From Vermamoeba vermiformis (lineage: Eukaryota > Tubulinea > Echinamoebida), in assembly GCA_045837725.1 (NCBI GenBank), contig JBEWZL010000300.1, positions 310,001 through 374,000 on the forward strand: a stretch of 64,000 nucleotides of DNA. Reading direction: 5' to 3'. Under the pieces are notes generated by a model, which had not been told where the DNA came from, ran no database searches, and saw only the letters and a list, made by a program, of their open reading frames with translations. Made by a program: the position numbers and the translations under genes. Within the stretch, counting starts at the first letter, position 1. Each line of letters opens with the position of its first letter. Positions 11,889 to 27,600 of this stretch are shown in pieces.

Positions 11889-12219
11889 AAACAGCAAATA
11901 AAATAATAATTAACCTCATCTGTAACTAAAGGGGCGTGTGAAAAAAAATAAAAAAAATTAAAAAATCCAACGTAGTTCTGTTCCTTATTCAACAATATCA
12001 TTTTCTTCCCACCCGCAGCGTGTTGGATCGGATCGTTGGCGAATTTTCCTTTCGTGTTATTTGTCAATTTTTTGGTTTACCTGCCATTACCGAACTTATG
12101 TTGATTTTGTAACAACAACACTTCCATATTATATACCCACATATTTGTATTTGTAGTCCCTCAAAATTGTGACTTTGGGCAGATTGGATGCAGTTGCTTT
12201 CGCGTTTTTCTTGATTGTC
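11889..12219. other. Intergenic: RPS7 terminator side and MAP3K promoter
   Basis: The AT-rich 3' flank of RPS7 contains poly-A tracts and AATAAA-like sequences. Nothing coding is evident. Confidence 0.4.
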
Positions 12220-15009
12220 ATGAAAGCTCTGAAGAGTGTTGGTTCCTTCATAAGTTCTACAGCAACACTCGCACTGTCTCATTTTAGGGCGAGTAATGCT
12301 GCTGACAATACAAAAGCGCAAGCAGAAGTCGATCGAAATGACGAGGAAGATGAAAATTTCGATGCCACTAAATTGGAGGAAATGGCTACAGCATTTATGA
12401 ACAAAGAGGCGTATAGAATAAACGCAGTTCGATTTGGTCTTTCTGATAATAATGAAGAATTTTCGCAGGATGTGCCAATGGAGGTCAGTACTAAGCCCTT
12501 TTGTTTCATAGGCAATTTAATCTGTTGATAGTATTGTAATTTTTCTTACTTATTTATCGAAGAGGTACTACGTAAATACCGAAAATGATGAAATTTGAAT
12601 TATTAAATGAAAGTAAATTTGACTCAAGACTTGTCGTAGCTAAATTGCGCCGGGTATTAACATCTTGTAAATGCCGTTAACAGGACCATTCATTTGACGA
12701 CGAATACTATTCGTTGGGTGAGAAAGAACGCTTGGAAAAGCCCAAATTGCCAGTCGGTGACAGCACGCACAAAGTACTCGAAACAGGTCTCAAGTGGCAG
12801 CGCGGGGCTCTGCTGGGCAGTGGCTCGTTTGGCAAGGGTATGTGCATAGTGCGCGCGTAGTGGCATCGAATTGACACTTGACTGCAGTGTACCTCGGTCT
12901 GAATCTGGACAGTGGTGAGCTGATTGCTGTCAAACAAGTGGAGCTCGTTGGTGACGTCACCATGCACGTGCCCGAACTCGCTGCCCTGCAACACGAGATT
13001 TCAGTGATGCGCACCTTGAACAACGAGAACATTGTGCGGTACTTGGGCAGTTCGATTGAAGAGAATGTGTTCAATATCTTCCTCGAATATGTCCCTGGTG
13101 GCTCCATTGCCTCGCTGATTCGCAAGTTCTCCAAGCTGAACGAGAAGATTATACGGCTGTACACGAAACAGATACTGATGGGTCTCGAGTACCTGCACAG
13201 CCATCAGATCATTCACCGCGACATCAAGGGCGCCAATATCCTCGTGGACAACAAGGGCGTCATCAAGCTCGCGGACTTTGGGGCCTCGCGACGCCTGGAG
13301 GGTCTGTTCGCGCAGACAGGCGAGGGGTGTCGCTCACTGAAGGGCACGGTACGACAACTGATATATATATATAATACATATATATATAGAATGTACACTG
13401 TAGTGCTCAGCTTGCTAACAACCCACGCTGCAGATATTTTGGATGGCCCCTGAAGTGATCAAACAAGAGGGCTATGGTCGCCAAGCAGACATCTGGTCCC
13501 TCGGCTGCACGGTGCTCGAGATGGCTACTGGCACTCCACCTTGGTCCTCGCGCTTTGCAGATCAAGTGAGTGCCATGTTCAACATTGCCACCACTGAAGA
13601 TCCACCTCCCATGCCCGATGATCTCTCAGACGAGGCCAAGGACTTCTTGCTGCACTGCTTCAAGCGGTAAGTGCTGCGAATTCAGCTGCGCGCAGGTGCT
13701 AATGAGACGCACATTTGCAGAAATCCCAAAGAACGGCCCAATGCCACTCGTCTCTTGCAACACCCTTTTGTGGTGTACAGCGAGTAAGTGCTGTCAGTGC
13801 TAGTCCAACGTCATATTAACCACCATTGCTAGTCCAAAGCGCAAGATACCTCATCCCATGCGTCCCTCAGAAATACCCAGCGTGTCTGATGACGAATCGG
13901 ACGAATCAGATCCAGAGCTCGAGTACAGCTACGATGCACTGCAACGATCAGTCAACACGCGCTCACATCGGCACTACCCAGACACGCGTCCCAAGAACAT
14001 TTCCAAGAGTGCCAACTGGGTGTCCGACGAGAGTGACGATGAGTCCAGTGACGAGGACCTGTTGCAAGCGAGCGGTCACTTCAAAGACGCGCAGGACACG
14101 CACTCGTGGTACCAACAGTCGGGCACACCTGTCAAATATCTCGGCAACAAGCTCTCACGCTCCACAACGCGTCGCCGTCGATTCAAATCGGACACATATG
14201 CGCCACAAGAGCTGCACGAGTCACGGAACTATTCGCGCAATTTCAAGACTACACGCATGCACGAGATGGAGGACGACGAGAGCGACTATCACAGTTCATT
14301 TGAAGCCCCACCCGTGCACTACAATCACTCGAAGCAGTACCGCCCGAGTGCTGAGAACAGTCTGCACTCGAGTCAAGAGGACAACAGTGCACCGAGTCCT
14401 AGCGTCAGCTTGACCAAGAAGCCAGTGGCACCTATTCTCAGCACGAACACCACAGCCAAGCTGTTGCCGACCATTCACGAACTGCCCACGCCCAAGACAC
14501 CCAAAGAGACTGGCTCGCATCGACCGCGCAATGAAGGCATGGACATTCATCACCACGGCAGCTTGTTGGTGGACTCAGATGACAGTGACAGCGAGGAGTT
14601 TGAGAGCAGCAAGTTGCAGCAGCTCGTGCATCGCTTGAACTCAGATGAGGCCAGTGACGACGATGTTGATCCGCGCGTGTTGCGGCACAGCGCCATGCTC
14701 GACAGCAGCGACAGTGACAGCGAGAGTGACAGCGACAGCAGTGACAACACGAGTGCGCGCTCCTTCGGCATCACACCCTCGGAGAAACAGTTGCGCGCAT
14801 CGGGCTCGTCAATCACGCGCTCAGGGGCCAAGCGGCGCACGATTGTGATCCGCACCTCGCAGAACCTTGCAACTCCGCAGCCAGCCCCGCCAGTGCCTGA
14901 TCTGCTCGTTGCCCCTGTCTCTGAGCAGCTGCGTGGTCTGCGCGTGTCATCCTCGATTACGGACTCGGACGATGAGCATTGGGACCCGTACAAAGCAGAT
15001 CTGCGTTGA
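12220..15009 (+). CDS. MAP3K (MEKK/STE11/NPK1-type) protein kinase
   Basis: A 783-residue Ser/Thr kinase in six exons (12220-12483, 12684-12837, 12888-13348, 13434-13666, 13721-13783, 13833-15009), all in phase. The acidic N-terminus is followed by the kinase domain at about residues 115-390: glycine loop [16 protein letters not shown]-type lysine in IAVKQVE, catalytic [17 protein letters not shown], an activation segment ending [10 protein letters not shown], and [16 protein letters not shown]. These features place it with MEKK/NPK1 MAP kinase kinase kinases, which phosphorylate MAP2Ks. The C-terminal half is low complexity, with many acidic Ser clusters ([18 protein letters not shown]) that look like CK2 sites. 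Upstream signals and partners are unknown. An alternative in-frame start at 12169 is possible. Confidence 0.9.
13361..13389. repeat. TA-rich microsatellite inside a MAP3K intron
   Basis: Two TATATATA tracts separated by a short spacer in the intron that follows the activation segment. They may be length-polymorphic. Confidence 0.6.
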
Positions 15010-15193
15010 AATCCGTTCGCGAAATTTTGTAAAGAATCCAAGTATTTGGCTTGTATTATAGTGATGTAAATAGCGACCCGTCATAAAAGTATTGTACAGA
15101 GAGACCGTTTGATTTTTTGCATTTTATTCTCGTAAATTTAGCTAAACAATCAACAACAACAACCCTCTTAACAATAGACTAGTACATGCTTCG

Positions 15194-16076
15194 ATGAGCA
15201 GAAAGCGAGGTCCACAAACAACAGCTTCGAGTGACTCAATTCAAGCTCCCAATCCAGGCCCATCACGGTTGCAATTAAGCACAGGAAATGAACCCCCTCC
15301 ATTATTTCCTGTAAGTAGGGCACTATTTACATATGTATTGCATTATTTTTTATTATTCTGAATTTTGTTTCCATAATTCTGTTTACTGCACGGATCGGAT
15401 CCAGTTCGATTGAAATAGAAAAATGCACTATAAAATAAATATAAATATTATTCGCATGTTTAACGAATGCATTTAGCCAATGGAAAAACTTCCTCCCTTA
15501 CCCCAATTGAATCCACGAGAGCAGTACCTCGCTTCAAAGAGTGAAGAGATGAAGATGCGTTTTCGTTATTCTCCTTATTATGTAGAGCCACCCAAAGCGA
15601 AGAGAGAGGTAGAGAAATTCTCGGATCGGATCATTCAACAAACTGTCAAGCCAAAGGTGTACAACTTGCTCAAAGATTTTGGCGATTCATTCCCCTACGA
15701 ACTATTGAAAAGATCGCGAAAAAAAGTGGATAGAACCAGCATGCAAGGTACAGTATTGCCAAACAGTAACGCGGTGCAAATTTTGTGTTGACGCGCCTTA
15801 ATAGATCGCACGCTTCGAGGGTTCGACGAGCTGGAGAAGAGAGAAGCAGCCTACAAGGTACTTGCTTGGTCACAAATTGCCCATATAGTAGCATAATAAC
15901 AATCGATACAGGAGGGTGATCGTCGCGAGAAAGACAAAGAGGAAGACGAAGACGAAGTGATGGCCGAGGACGAAGAAGAAGACAACGACGAGTTCCAAGA
16001 CTACAACATCAACGAATTTGATGACGACGATGAGGGAGTGGGCAGTGAGCCTGAAGACAACGAACCTGTCATGTAG
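15194..16076 (+). CDS. POLR3G: RNA polymerase III subunit RPC7 (Rpc31)
   Basis: A 201-residue protein in four in-phase exons (15194-15310, 15477-15747, 15805-15857, 15912-16076). The PPPLFP motif, then a KLPPLP...REQYLASKSEEMKMRFRYSPYYVE region, and an ELEKRE segment followed by a long acidic tail (EEDEDE, EEEDNDEF, DDDDEG) reproduce the RPC7/Rpc31 layout. The subunit belongs to the Pol III-specific RPC3-RPC6-RPC7 heterotrimer needed for initiation at tRNA and 5S genes. The start follows the MAP3K stop by 185 bp on the same strand. Confidence 0.85.
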
Positions 16077-16367
16077 ACGCAGGTGCAATTCTAATATGTA
16101 CATAGTCGATGCATCCTTTAATAATATAAAGCAAAAAGGTGTCGTGTAAATGAGTGCACTGGTGCTAGTATGAACAAATGGTTTATTTGCCAGCAGAGTA
16201 CTAACAGAGGTTTTGAGAGATTACAAATTTTTACAAGTTTTAAATAAAAGTGTACAAGGCTGAAATAAAATCTAACTAGATTCTACATTTCAAAATGTCA
16301 CATAAATAAAGTCATAAATAAGTATGCATTAGATAGCATAATAAATAATTAAATAAGGTGCGACTCC

Positions 16368-17423
16368 TTAATTAGTAAAGCGCTGGAAGATGGGCAATCG
16401 ACCAACAGAAGCGCGCTTTGAGGGCGAGTCCTCGGGTGAAGTGGATGCAATGCTGAGGGCACCAAAAGCGGAGTCGAGGGGCACTTCAGAGGAGACAGGA
16501 CTCGGCACTAAGAGTGGTGCAGACCAGATAGAGTGCGTGGGCTGAGGAGTGGGGATCATCTGAGGAGGACTGATGACAGGGCTGGGCACTGAGTGTTCGA
16601 CAACAGCGCTGGACACTGGGATGTGCTCGGACTCCACGGGGTACTGCGCTTGAGGGGCTTGCGACTGTTGGGCCAAAGAGTTGGCGCGCAGAGAGGGGTT
16701 GTGAATGAAGCGACAACGAGTACCATAAGGACAAGTGCCTTGTGTGTGGAAGGTTTTGCAGATCTCAGTTTTGTACTTGGGATGACGCATGATAGTGCGA
16801 AGCTCGTCCTTGCCGTGCGCAAACTGACACTTGTTACCATATCTGCATGCACCAGTTTCGGTCCAAGAGCGGCAGAGTTCAGTTTTGTAAAGAGATTGCT
16901 GGGTAAGTTCATCTTCAATTTCATTCTTTTTCTTTGGGTCCAATTGATTAATTAAGACAGGCTCTTCAGGAGGAGTATTCTTTTTAGGGCTTTTGGTGCT
17001 GGGACCCCAAGGATTGGGTGCGGATTTGACGTTCACGAATTCAGGCTGGGATCCAGGTCGGGGTTGTTGCTGAGGGGTCGGGGCAATTGTGGGAACCTCG
17101 ATCTTCTTCATTGCTGTCATAGGAGCAGGTACCACATAGTCCCATGAAGATTGATTCGAGACCGGAACAAAATAGTATTGTTGCTGATTCGACATCCCCG
17201 AAGATTCTACAGAGCTCATCGGAGTCTTCTGCTGCACTATTTTAGGCTTGGATTGCATAGGGGCTTCTGTTACTGGTGTCCACGAATTTGAGTAGCCATT
17301 AGCATTGGCAGATGGTGCTGTTTGAGGCCAGCCGCTCTGTTTCGAGACTACATTCCATTGCCATTGCGAGTTCAATGGGGTGTTCCATTCATTATTGATT
17401 GGTTGGTGTGTTGTTGACCACAT
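16368..17423 (-). CDS. Tristetraprolin/TIS11-type tandem CCCH zinc-finger protein
   Basis: An intronless 351-residue protein. Two C-X8-C-X5-C-X3-H fingers, each preceded by a YKTE(L/I)C lead, lie 18 residues apart at about 180-245. This is the canonical AU-rich-element binding unit of ZFP36/TIS11 proteins. The last residues [10 protein letters not shown] closely match the CNOT1-binding tail of animal ZFP36 (RLPIFNRISVSE). That predicts recruitment of CCR4-NOT and deadenylation of target mRNAs. The rest is Gln/Pro/Ser-rich with potential phosphorylation sites. It is convergent with RPC7 and divergent from the RecQ gene. Lack of introns is unusual in this window. Confidence 0.92.
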   Translation of the reverse strand: MWSTTHQPINNEWNTPLNSQWQWNVVSKQSGWPQTAPSANANGYSNSWTPVTEAPMQSKPKIVQQKTPMSSVESSGMSNQQQYYFVPVSNQSSWDYVVPAPMTAMKKIEVPTIAPTPQQQPRPGSQPEFVNVKSAPNPWGPSTKSPKKNTPPEEPVLINQLDPKKKNEIEDELTQQSLYKTELCRSWTETGACRYGNKCQFAHGKDELRTIMRHPKYKTEICKTFHTQGTCPYGTRCRFIHNPSLRANSLAQQSQAPQAQYPVESEHIPVSSAVVEHSVPSPVISPPQMIPTPQPTHSIWSAPLLVPSPVSSEVPLDSAFGALSIASTSPEDSPSKRASVGRLPIFQRFTN

Positions 17424-17800
17424 CGGTTCCGAGATTTACAATATTAAACAATAGGGGGTAAATTATGAATACAGTAATTATGAAAATACACAGTAATAAA
17501 AAAAAATGTACACAAAGCTGGTAACACAATCTACCACGAGAACAAAGCAAGTAGTGGTCGTGTCTTTAAGAGAGTTATTAGAAAGATTGTATTTTTTTGC
17601 TTTCGGGTTTTGGGTCAAATTTTTTCTGCGGCCGCGCGAACAATCACAGAAATTCCATCAGAATCTGAGAGCCAGGCAAGTTTTGATTTACTTGTAAGGC
17701 CCTTGAGTTGAAGGTTACCTACCTAGCCCTTCTTTTGGTTGGGTGATTGCGTCGGATCTTTTTCTCGCGTTTCTATTTTTGCATTTGTTTTCTCGGCACA
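17424..17800. other. Divergent promoter between the TTP-type gene and RECQL5
   Basis: A 377 bp region with a short GC-rich patch (gcggccgcgcg, near 17630). I see no further gene. Confidence 0.4.
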
Positions 17801-20477
<2,677 letters not shown>

Positions 20478-20567
20478 TTGCCATATTTGTACATAGCACT
20501 GTAAATAACACGCCCTTGGTAAATACATCGCAACTTTAAACTACATGGACTATATAACACAAATGAA

Positions 20568-21461
<894 letters not shown>

Positions 21462-21855
21462 TGTGCTAAAAATACAACAATTATTCACCAGTAATTATAA
21501 TTGTGACAATAATATTACTTGAAGTAATAACTGCCAGTATTAATGTGGCTAGTATTATTTAAAAATAGAGGGCTTTTTTGGCTTTTTCCAACACAATTCA
21601 TTATTCAGATCTGATCGTTCTCGAGAAATGCATTAATTAATAATATTACCTTGAGCTTTAATTTAATACTAATGTGTGCTACTAGTTCGACGACTTTTCT
21701 TTGTTCTGTGAAATATTGTTCATTCAATTTGGTTTGAAAGTTTTTTATTTGCGCAAAATACAGCACGAGGCATGTGTTCAGTCACGTGCTCTGTCACGTG
21801 ATCGATCAGTGCACTCGAACATTGCCCAGTGCCATAATGACAGAACTGCACCACG
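21462..21855. other. Divergent promoter between RAB4 and NDUFAF8
   Basis: AT-rich near RAB4. Two TCACGTG copies (about 21782 and 21795) lie 60-75 bp upstream of the NDUFAF8 start and could be a bHLH-type site pair. No other gene seen. Confidence 0.45.
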
Positions 21856-22197
21856 ATGAGCTCACCTGTTGCAAAAGATCCACGTCGTTGGATCAACTTG
21901 TTCAGCTTTGGCTTGGAGAAGTGTTCCGTGCAGGTACTTCAGCGACACGTACTAGCACATTCGAGTGCATAATATTGAATGATTATATCATAGGCCTTGA
22001 CGTACGGCAAGTGTTTGGTGACGAAAGCTGAAACGATCGGTAAAAACGCATGCGCTGCGGAGTGGCAAGAATTTCAAGCGTGCTACAAACAAGTGGTATG
22101 TGCTGCGACTACTAATATATACATCGTGCTATTATTGTCGCTGCGTAATTAATTTTTGTTGCAGATGCGTGACGGCAAGCGATACCGCCGAGTGTAA
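21856..22197 (+). CDS. NDUFAF8: Twin CX9C protein, NDUFAF8-like complex I assembly factor
   Basis: A 70-residue protein in three exons (21856-21933, 21994-22095, 22165-22197). It has one twin CX9C pair: CSVQALTYGKC and CAAEWQEFQAC, the signature of Mia40-imported intermembrane-space proteins. The spacing, the YGKC and the CA.E...F..C pattern match human NDUFAF8 (C17orf89), which partners NDUFAF5 in complex I assembly. Other small CHCH proteins remain possible. An overlapping ORF with an earlier ATG (21774) is out of frame with the cysteine motifs and was set aside. Confidence 0.75.
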
Positions 22198-22376
22198 ATA
22201 CAGGGACAGCAATTGTAGATTCATATGTATGTGTTATATAGCGAATAGGGCGAATAGAACAGAAGTAAATACAAGGTTTAATTGATAAATAAGACGAGCT
22301 ATAATAACATGGAGCAGATGTACCTCGCACTGAGAGGCACACTTGCAACTATATTCAAAGGACACTAGTGCTGCAC

Positions 22377-23386
22377 TTAAATGCTGAACACGACTATTGT
22401 GAGCACTATCAGCACGATGATCAGTGCGATGATGATGCACATCTGACCGTTGTCTGGTACAACAATTCGTTAGTCGCGTTCACTGAACGGCTAGTGCCAC
22501 CATGTCCATATATGGTGCACCAGACCATGTGTGTGGCACCAGGCCACTACGTACCCTTCGCGCGCTTGATGAGATCGTTGACCTGTTTAGTGGCCCCCTG
22601 CAGTCTGCCGTGCGTGTCCGTCACTTCGGTGTCGAACTGTTCCAACGCGTGCAACTGACCGCGCAGCTCGCTGTTGATCTCGCGACCTACCTCACCGAGC
22701 TGCACCACCGTGTCGCCCAGCTGACCGAGGTCTTGATCTTGCCGCGCGTAGATCTGATCCTGGTGCTGCGCCTCGTTGTCGATAAAGTCCTGGTTGTCGC
22801 GCCGCAGTTCGTCTTCGAGGCGTTTGTAGCGCGAGTTCTGACGCGTGGGATTGACCAGGGCCTGCAGATGACACGTGTCAAACAGAGGTCAGTAAAGAGT
22901 GACACGTACATTGCGCTGATCCATTTGAATGCGCATCTTGGTCTCCAAGCTCGTCAGGTCCTCTTTGAGTGCACTCACTGTGCGGCGTGTCGTGTCAATG
23001 TAGCGCTTGCGGCTCTCAATCTCACTGCGCTCCACGAGACCCTTGCGCTCTACAATACGTGTGAGGAGTTAAGGGACAGGGGTGTATATAATAGTGGCTG
23101 TATAATAGTGCGTGAAAGGATATCTAACGTCTCTTCCAGATCTGCGAGCTCTTCGTCCACCCTGCGGCGTCAGTCAGTAGCAGCACGTGTATATATGTGT
23201 ATATGTGTGAGTGCAGCAGAGTACGCACCCGTCAATGTTCTGCAGGATCTGGTCGTTGAGGTACTTGAACTCGGGATTGTTGGCGGTGTTGCCGCTGTTC
23301 AGAATGGTCTTCCACTTGTCGTACAGACTGTTGATGCCTGACAGCGAGGACTCGATGGAGCTGCGCAGTGATTGGTCAGTGATCAT
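22377..23386 (-). CDS. STX6: Syntaxin-6-type Qc-SNARE
   Basis: The start MITDQSLRSSIE at 23386 opens a syntaxin-6-like N-terminal helical domain (SGINSLYDKWKTIL, then VDEELADLEET, then ESRKRYIDTTRRTV). A SNARE motif follows with a central Gln (HQDQIYARQDQDLGQLGDTV) and an isoleucine/valine-rich C-terminal anchor ending VVFSI at the stop (22377). Syntaxin 6/SYP61 proteins act in trans-Golgi and endosome fusion. Introns at 23.0-23.2 kb could not be placed exactly: with GT-AG rules alone I could not keep phase across one junction near 23060-23130, so the N-terminal domain model is approximate. An intron near 22869 carries TGACACGTGTCA just before its acceptor. Confidence 0.8.
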
Positions 23387-23922
23387 GACCGTGTGCGTGC
23401 AGTGCGCAGGTGTATGGTCGCGAATTATCCGATTTTTATTGTAATAAATAAATACGAAAAAAATAAAATAAGACTGCGCAGCTAGGAATATGCAATAATA
23501 GCGCACATATGAATGTTATTTATCATAAAAATATTAATTTAATATTGCGTGGGGTATTTATGTTGTAACCGACTTACTCTTTAATTACAAAGAACGGATC
23601 TCGTTTTTTATTGTCCATATTGGCTGTGTAATAGCTCTAGTAATATATGTGTAATTACTAGACGCCGTGTTGTGTTCAATAGTCACAATGTGTCAAATAG
23701 CAACATGAAAATGTCCATCCAGTTCAAATTCAAACACGTGCTTGTTCGTCAGATCTGGGGCTTGTTAAGCACTCAAGACTCGCGTGAGTAATTAGCACGA
23801 GTATTATAATACGATATTTATTGCAATTGAAGTTCAGACTCGCGATCTGTCGTTCAAAAAGTCATTTCAGTACACAGCACATGTAGCATTGAGACGAGTG
23901 ATCTGTCGAATATATTACTGTC
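23387..23922. other. Intergenic between the syntaxin and TMEM258 genes
   Basis: AT-rich. A short plus-strand ORF starts near 23705 (MKMSIQFKFKHVLV) and could be spliced, but it has no recognisable family, so I do not call it. One CACGTG is present. Confidence 0.4.
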
Positions 23923-24503
23923 TTATACAAATACACCGGTCCAGAGCAACAGGTAGAGTGAGCCGAGGCCTAAGAATGTAGCAGCCAAGCCTGCAATCGA
24001 GAGCTCTTTGAACAGATTTCGCTTAGGTGAACCAACACCAGTAGTGGAGGTAGTGACCTCATAGCTATATAGATGCATATGTTAGTACTGCTAGTAGCTG
24101 TATGATGCGGTAGATCCGCTGAGTCCACGTACGTGAAGAACCAAGTCAAGAACAAGAGTCCGAGCGTGAGGCACGAGACAGTCAAGAGCGGATGCGCAGT
24201 GAGCGGTACTGGCGGAGTATAGGGCAGTGTTTGACTAGGCAACTCGGCTAGAATATATAATGAGAGGTCAGTAAGAATTATTTTGAAAAAGATATTTTAT
24301 TATTATTATTTGAGCAGCAGTATTGATCTCAGCTCGCATATTCCTCGAATAATATTGACCACTAATTAATATTAATATTGAGCAACATGTCCTGCAGCTG
24401 AGGACGTGGATGGCATCAGAGTTGTTAAGTCAAACTTTTTCTTACCAGCGGCGACTACAGCCAACAAAGTGCTGAGAATAGCAAGTGAGACTAGTGCGCG
24501 CAT
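23923..24503 (-). CDS. TMEM258: TMEM258, Ost5-type subunit of oligosaccharyltransferase
   Basis: A 104-residue membrane protein in three exons (24503-24446, 24247-24133, 24064-23923). The C-terminal ~80 residues match animal TMEM258: YTPPVPLTAHPLLT, a first membrane helix ending LTWFFTYEVT, then FKELSIAGL and a second helix ending LLLWTGVFV (animal LLLWVGIYV). TMEM258 is the homologue of yeast Ost5, part of the subcomplex with ribophorin I. Unlike the animal protein it has an N-terminal hydrophobic leader (ALVSLAILSTLLAVVAA) resembling a signal peptide, encoded by its own exon. The leader is an unusual extension. Divergent start codons separate it from NEMF by 156 bp. Confidence 0.88.
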
Positions 24504-24659
24504 GATTGTACGACTATGAGTGTTGTTATTATGAATGTGCAGTGCGACTCTTGTTCGTGTCGGTGACAGAGCTGAAAAATAATGTGCAGCGTCAGTAGCT
24601 CATTGTTATCGATTGCTCGCTTACAGAGGCCACATAGTCGCATCTGTATATATACTCGA

Positions 24660-27600
24660 ATGGGCAAGACTCGCTTTTCATCGTTGGATGTGACCATCGC
24701 AGTGCGGGACCTGCGTGCAAAAGCGCTCGGACTGCGCGTGGCCAATGTGTACGACATTAATGCGCGCACTTACCTCATCAAGCTCGCGCGACCAGTACGT
24801 ATATATAGTGCTGCTGATGCTGTTTGGAATTTTAATTTCTTGGTTGGATCGCGAATTGGAAATTAAATTCAGAAATTCAAATTTGTGGCTAATACCACTC
24901 CCATAAATGCCTATAATTACAGAGGCACCATACGATGCTAACAGCACGGATCAGGATCAAAAAGTGTTTCTCATGCTGGAGAGTGGAGTGCGCTTTCACT
25001 CGACCAAGTTCTCGCGCGACAAGAACGACGTGCCCTCCGTGTTCTGCATGAAGGTACGTGCACCTCTATATATACACTAAGGACGCGTACTTAGCGTGCT
25101 GGCAGTTGCGCAAGCACATCCGCACGAAGCGACTGGAAGAGGTGCGTCAGCTGGGCATGGACCGCGTGGTGGTGTTCACATTCGGTGCGGGCAATGTGCA
25201 GTGCCACTTGATCATGGAGCTCTACGCTGCGGTGAGTACTGCGCCGTGCTGCTGTCACAGGGTGCTGACTGAGTACTGCAGGGCAATCTGATTCTCACCG
25301 ACGAGAACTACAAGATTCTGACCCTGCTGCGCACGTACAAGTCCGAGGACGACAACGTGAACATCTCGGTCGGGCAGATCTATCCCGTGCAGCAGAGCAA
25401 GGCCCTCGAAGCAGTGAGTGTGCAGCGCGTGCAAGAGATGTGTCGCAGCGGTGCGGACAAGAGCATCAAAGAGAACTTGAACAAGACCTTCTGTAAGTGT
25501 CACTCTCGTCTAGTGTTATTATTGACACCTGTCACACAGTGTTCGGCACGGAGATGATCGATCACTGTCTGTTGAGTGCGGGCATCAGTCCCAAGCAGCA
25601 CGTGACTGAGAACGGTAAGTGGCCATTCAGTGAACGCGCACAGTGACTGATCATGACACGTGTCAATGAGCAGACAGCGCGACGATTGAACGACTGGTGA
25701 GTGCGCTGAGTGCAGCACGTGACTTTGTGGTGAGTGGCACAGTGACACCAGGCTACATCACGTACAAAGATCTGAGTGCCAAGAAAGAGAAGAGCAGTGC
25801 CAGTGCGAACAAGAAGAAGGGCAAAAAGAACAAGAACAACAACAATAATAATAACAACAATAATAATAACAATAATAATAATAACAATGTGAATGAGGGC
25901 GAGGAGAAGGACACTGCTAATAATAGCAACACCAATGCTACCAACAACACTGCGAGTGACGCGACACAGCCCAGCGAGGGTGCCTCAGTGACAGGTGTCA
26001 ATGTAAACACTCCGAGCGAAGTCACTGCCCCGAGTGAGACCCTTGATCTGTAAGTCACTGTTTGACACGTGTCATCGCCTCACTTCTAACGCCGACAACT
26101 AGCTACGACATGTTCTTGCCATATTTGTACAAGCAGTGCGAGACAGCCAAGCGCAGTGAGTTCGCAGACTTTGACGCGGCAGTGGACGAATTCTTCTCCA
26201 AGATTGAGGCGCAGAAAGAGGCCGTGGAGCAGAAGGAGAAGGAGCACAATGTGACCAAGAAGTTGGACAAGGTCAAAGAGGACCAAGAGCGCCGCATCAA
26301 AGCCCTGGCCAATCAGGAGGAAGACAACACACTGAGCGCACAGCTGATTGAAGCCAATGCCCCGCTGGTGGACCACTTGATTCAGACCCTCAACAGCTTG
26401 ATTGCCGCGCAGATGAGCTGGCAGCAGATCAAAGATGTGGTCAAGCAAGAGAAGAAGAAGGGCGACCCTGTTGCCTCGGCCATTCACGAGCTCAAGCTGC
26501 AGACCAATCAAGTCACCGTGCTGCTCTATCAGAACCTCGAGACCGACGACGAGGACGAGCACTCGATGCCCGCCAAGAAGATTGACATTGATCTCTCGCT
26601 CGGTGCCCTGGCCAATGCCACCGAGTACTACAAGAAGAAGAAGAAAGCCACTGAAAAGAAGCAGAAGACGCTCAATGTCGCTGAGACGGTGATGAAAGCT
26701 GCCGAGAAGAAGGTGCGCAAACAGCTGCAAGAGGTGCGCACGCAGTCCACGATCAACAAGATACGCAAGCCCTACTGGTTTGAGAAGTTCAATTGGTGCA
26801 TCAGCTCTGACGGCTACATCATCGTCAGTGGTCGCGACATGCAGCAGAACGAGGTAACGCTGTCTATATTATATGCGCGCCTATGAGTGCCGCACTGACC
26901 AGTCGCAGATGTTGTACAAGCGCTACATGCAGCAGAATGACATCTACGTGCACGCAGATCTCAGCGGTGCCAGCACGTGCATCATCAAGAACCCGACTGC
27001 TGATCGTAAGTGCACTGTGCTGCGGTGTTGTGCAATCACGTGATCACTGACCAATCACATCACAGCGGTGCCCCCGCGCACACTGAACGAAGCAGGCAGC
27101 CTGTCAGTGTGTTACAGCAAGGCCTGGAACTCCAAGATTGTGACCTCTGCCTACTGGGTCAAGTCCAATCAGGTCTCCAAGACTGCACCCTCGGGCGAGT
27201 ACCTCACCACGGGCAGTTTCATGATCCGCGGCACCAAGAACTACTTGCCGCCCTCCAACTTGCAGATGGGTCTCGCACTCTTGTTCCGCGTGGCTGACGA
27301 GTCGATTGTGAATCACATCAACGAGCGCAAGCCCAAGCTGTTGAGTCAGGAGGAAGAGGACCGCGAGGCCATTGAGCGCGACAAGCTGCAGAAGCGCATG
27401 GAGGACAAGCACGAGTCACAGAACAGTGCTGCACCGAGCAGTGAGGGACAGAGCAGTGCAGTCACATCTGCTGACAGTGCCGCGCAAGAGAAAGAGGACG
27501 AGAGTGGCGAAGAGGTCGTGGACGACACGCTGTCGAATGACGATGGCACGGAGATACTGCATCAGAACGAAGACGCGAACAACACGAATGAGAGGGAGGA

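Noticed and set aside
21774-22031. 85-codon plus-strand ORF overlapping the NDUFAF8 gene
   Set aside because: It is out of frame with the twin CX9C cysteines; the spliced frame starting at 21856 matches the family.
23705-23921. Possible small spliced gene starting MKMSIQFKF
   Set aside because: No family resemblance, and it ends against the TMEM258 3' end. One donor-acceptor pair keeps phase, but that alone is weak evidence.
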